Assembly: GCA_937926325.1 (NCBI GenBank)
Contig: CALAZQ010000501.1
Coordinates: forward strand, 1 to 7,073
Direction of reading: 5' to 3'
Source: an uncultured Planctomycetaceae bacterium
Lineage (GTDB): Bacteria > Planctomycetota > Planctomycetia > Pirellulales > UBA1268
DNA length: 7,073 nt
A model generated the notes under the pieces. That model saw only the letters and a list, made by a program, of their open reading frames with translations. It was not told where the DNA came from and ran no database searches. Positions 6,803 to 7,073 of the stretch are shown here, one piece after another. The position numbers and the translations under genes are program-made. Each line of letters opens with the position of its first letter. Positions within the stretch are counted from its first letter, which is position 1.

Positions 6803-6819
6803 GGCGACATCCTGTCGCC
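6803..6819 (+). repeat. Hairpin 2, same core as hairpin 1
   Basis: GGCGACATCCTGTCGCC is a perfect 7-bp stem with a TCC loop. Its inner 13 bases, CGACATCCTGTCG, are identical to the centre of hairpin 1 at 6752-6764, and the cut copy at the window end (7067-7073) starts the same core. The outermost stem bases differ between hairpins, so the family has a conserved centre and variable base. Confidence 0.75.
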
Positions 6820-6911
6820 GGGTGGCAGTCGGGTTGGGTGACCTCAAACGTGCTGCCGGTCCGGTCGCTTCCGCTCCCGGCTTCCTGTGAACCAACGGGG
6901 TGGACCAGCGA

Positions 6912-7042
6912 GGGGGTGCCCCTGCCCGCGAGCGAGCTCCGGAAGCAAGCGCAGCCCGGAGGGCGAAAGCGCAGCGCACGGGCAGTGAACGGAGGCCCGG
7001 ATGGCCGACGTGAACGTCCAGCGAGTGGGCAGGGGCACCCCC
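6912..7042. repeat. 131-bp element bounded by a perfect 16-bp inverted repeat
   Basis: GGGGGTGCCCCTGCCC (6912-6927) is exactly inverted at 7027-7042. The 99 bp between contain smaller foldable parts: GCGC-A-GCCC-GGA-GGGC-GAAA-GCGC at 6949-6972, GGCC/GGCC at 6994-7006 and GACGT-GA-ACGTC at 7007-7018. There is no ORF of note and no obvious target-site duplication directly outside the arms, though CCAGCGAG occurs both just left (6905-6912) and inside the right arm (7018-7025). It could be a small non-autonomous mobile element, a REP-type composite or a structured RNA. Confidence 0.7.
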
Positions 7043-7044
7043 GA

Positions 7045-7073
7045 GCGGCTGCTTGACGGAAAGACCCGACATC
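7045..7073 (+). repeat. Direct repeat, copy 2 (cut by window end)
   Basis: GCGGCTGCT (7045-7053) followed after 2 bp by ACGGAAAGACCCGACATC (7056-7073), matching copy 1 with an offset of 315 bp for the 18-bp block. The match is still perfect at the last base of the window, so the true repeat is longer than seen here. Confidence 0.85.

Larger units (their letters stand above)
6725..7073. repeat. Gene-free, repeat-rich region
   Basis: No credible CDS lies in these 349 bp. Open frames here are short, lack ribosome sites and have compositions expected of GC-rich non-coding DNA. The stretch holds two related hairpins, a direct repeat pair and a long inverted repeat, listed separately. It looks like an interspersed repeat of the REP or MITE kind, or the first unit of a tandem array continuing to the right. 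Confidence 0.65.

Noticed and set aside
6374..7072. Minus-strand open frame of 232 codons across the repeat region
   Set aside because: It includes the antisense of the toroid gene and the repeats. It contains the same short peptide twice because the 315-bp repeat is in phase. No evidence of coding.

Overview
This is a GC-rich window with a Gram-negative gene set: the lipid A kinase gene lpxK, the ribosomal protein gene rpmG, and two large membrane-anchored proteins with long, disordered Ala/Gly/Pro/Gln-rich stretches. The style of the two large proteins (a DUF4175-like giant and a tethered squalene-cyclase-fold protein) and the sequence of bL33 point to a planctomycete, probably of the Pirellula/Rhodopirellula kind. 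That assignment rests on family resemblance from memory, not on a search.

Layout. Bases 1-3241 (minus strand) hold the first 1080 codons of one very long open gene that runs off the left edge. It has three N-terminal membrane helices, an extracytoplasmic beta-rich middle with a PAYTGRPP motif, and a 480-residue low-complexity tail that includes a perfect [K/Q]PGGG pentapeptide array and an isolated four-cysteine cluster. A 235-bp divergent spacer (3242-3476) carries a good candidate promoter for lpxK. lpxK (3477-4544, plus) meets rpmG (4561-4728, minus) tail to tail with only 16 bp between them. rpmG is divergent from a gene at 4934-6724 (plus), which encodes a single-pass membrane protein with an alpha/alpha-toroid (prenyltransferase/squalene-oxidase repeat) domain. 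The 205-bp spacer between them holds a candidate rpmG promoter and a strong palindrome in the rpmG leader.

The last 349 bp (6725-7073) contain no credible gene but are dense with repeats: two short hairpins sharing one 13-bp core, an 18-bp direct repeat spaced by 315 bp whose second copy is cut by the window end, and a perfect 16-bp inverted repeat enclosing a roughly 100-nt structured stretch. This looks like an interspersed, non-coding repeat family, or the start of a tandem array, inserted 2 bp after a stop codon.

How the genes fit together. LpxK makes lipid IVA for an outer membrane, bL33 is a housekeeping ribosomal protein, and the two large proteins are envelope proteins of unknown function. 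Nothing in the window proves that they act together. The most novel-looking material is the repeat cluster at the right end and the unusual tail of the long minus-strand protein.
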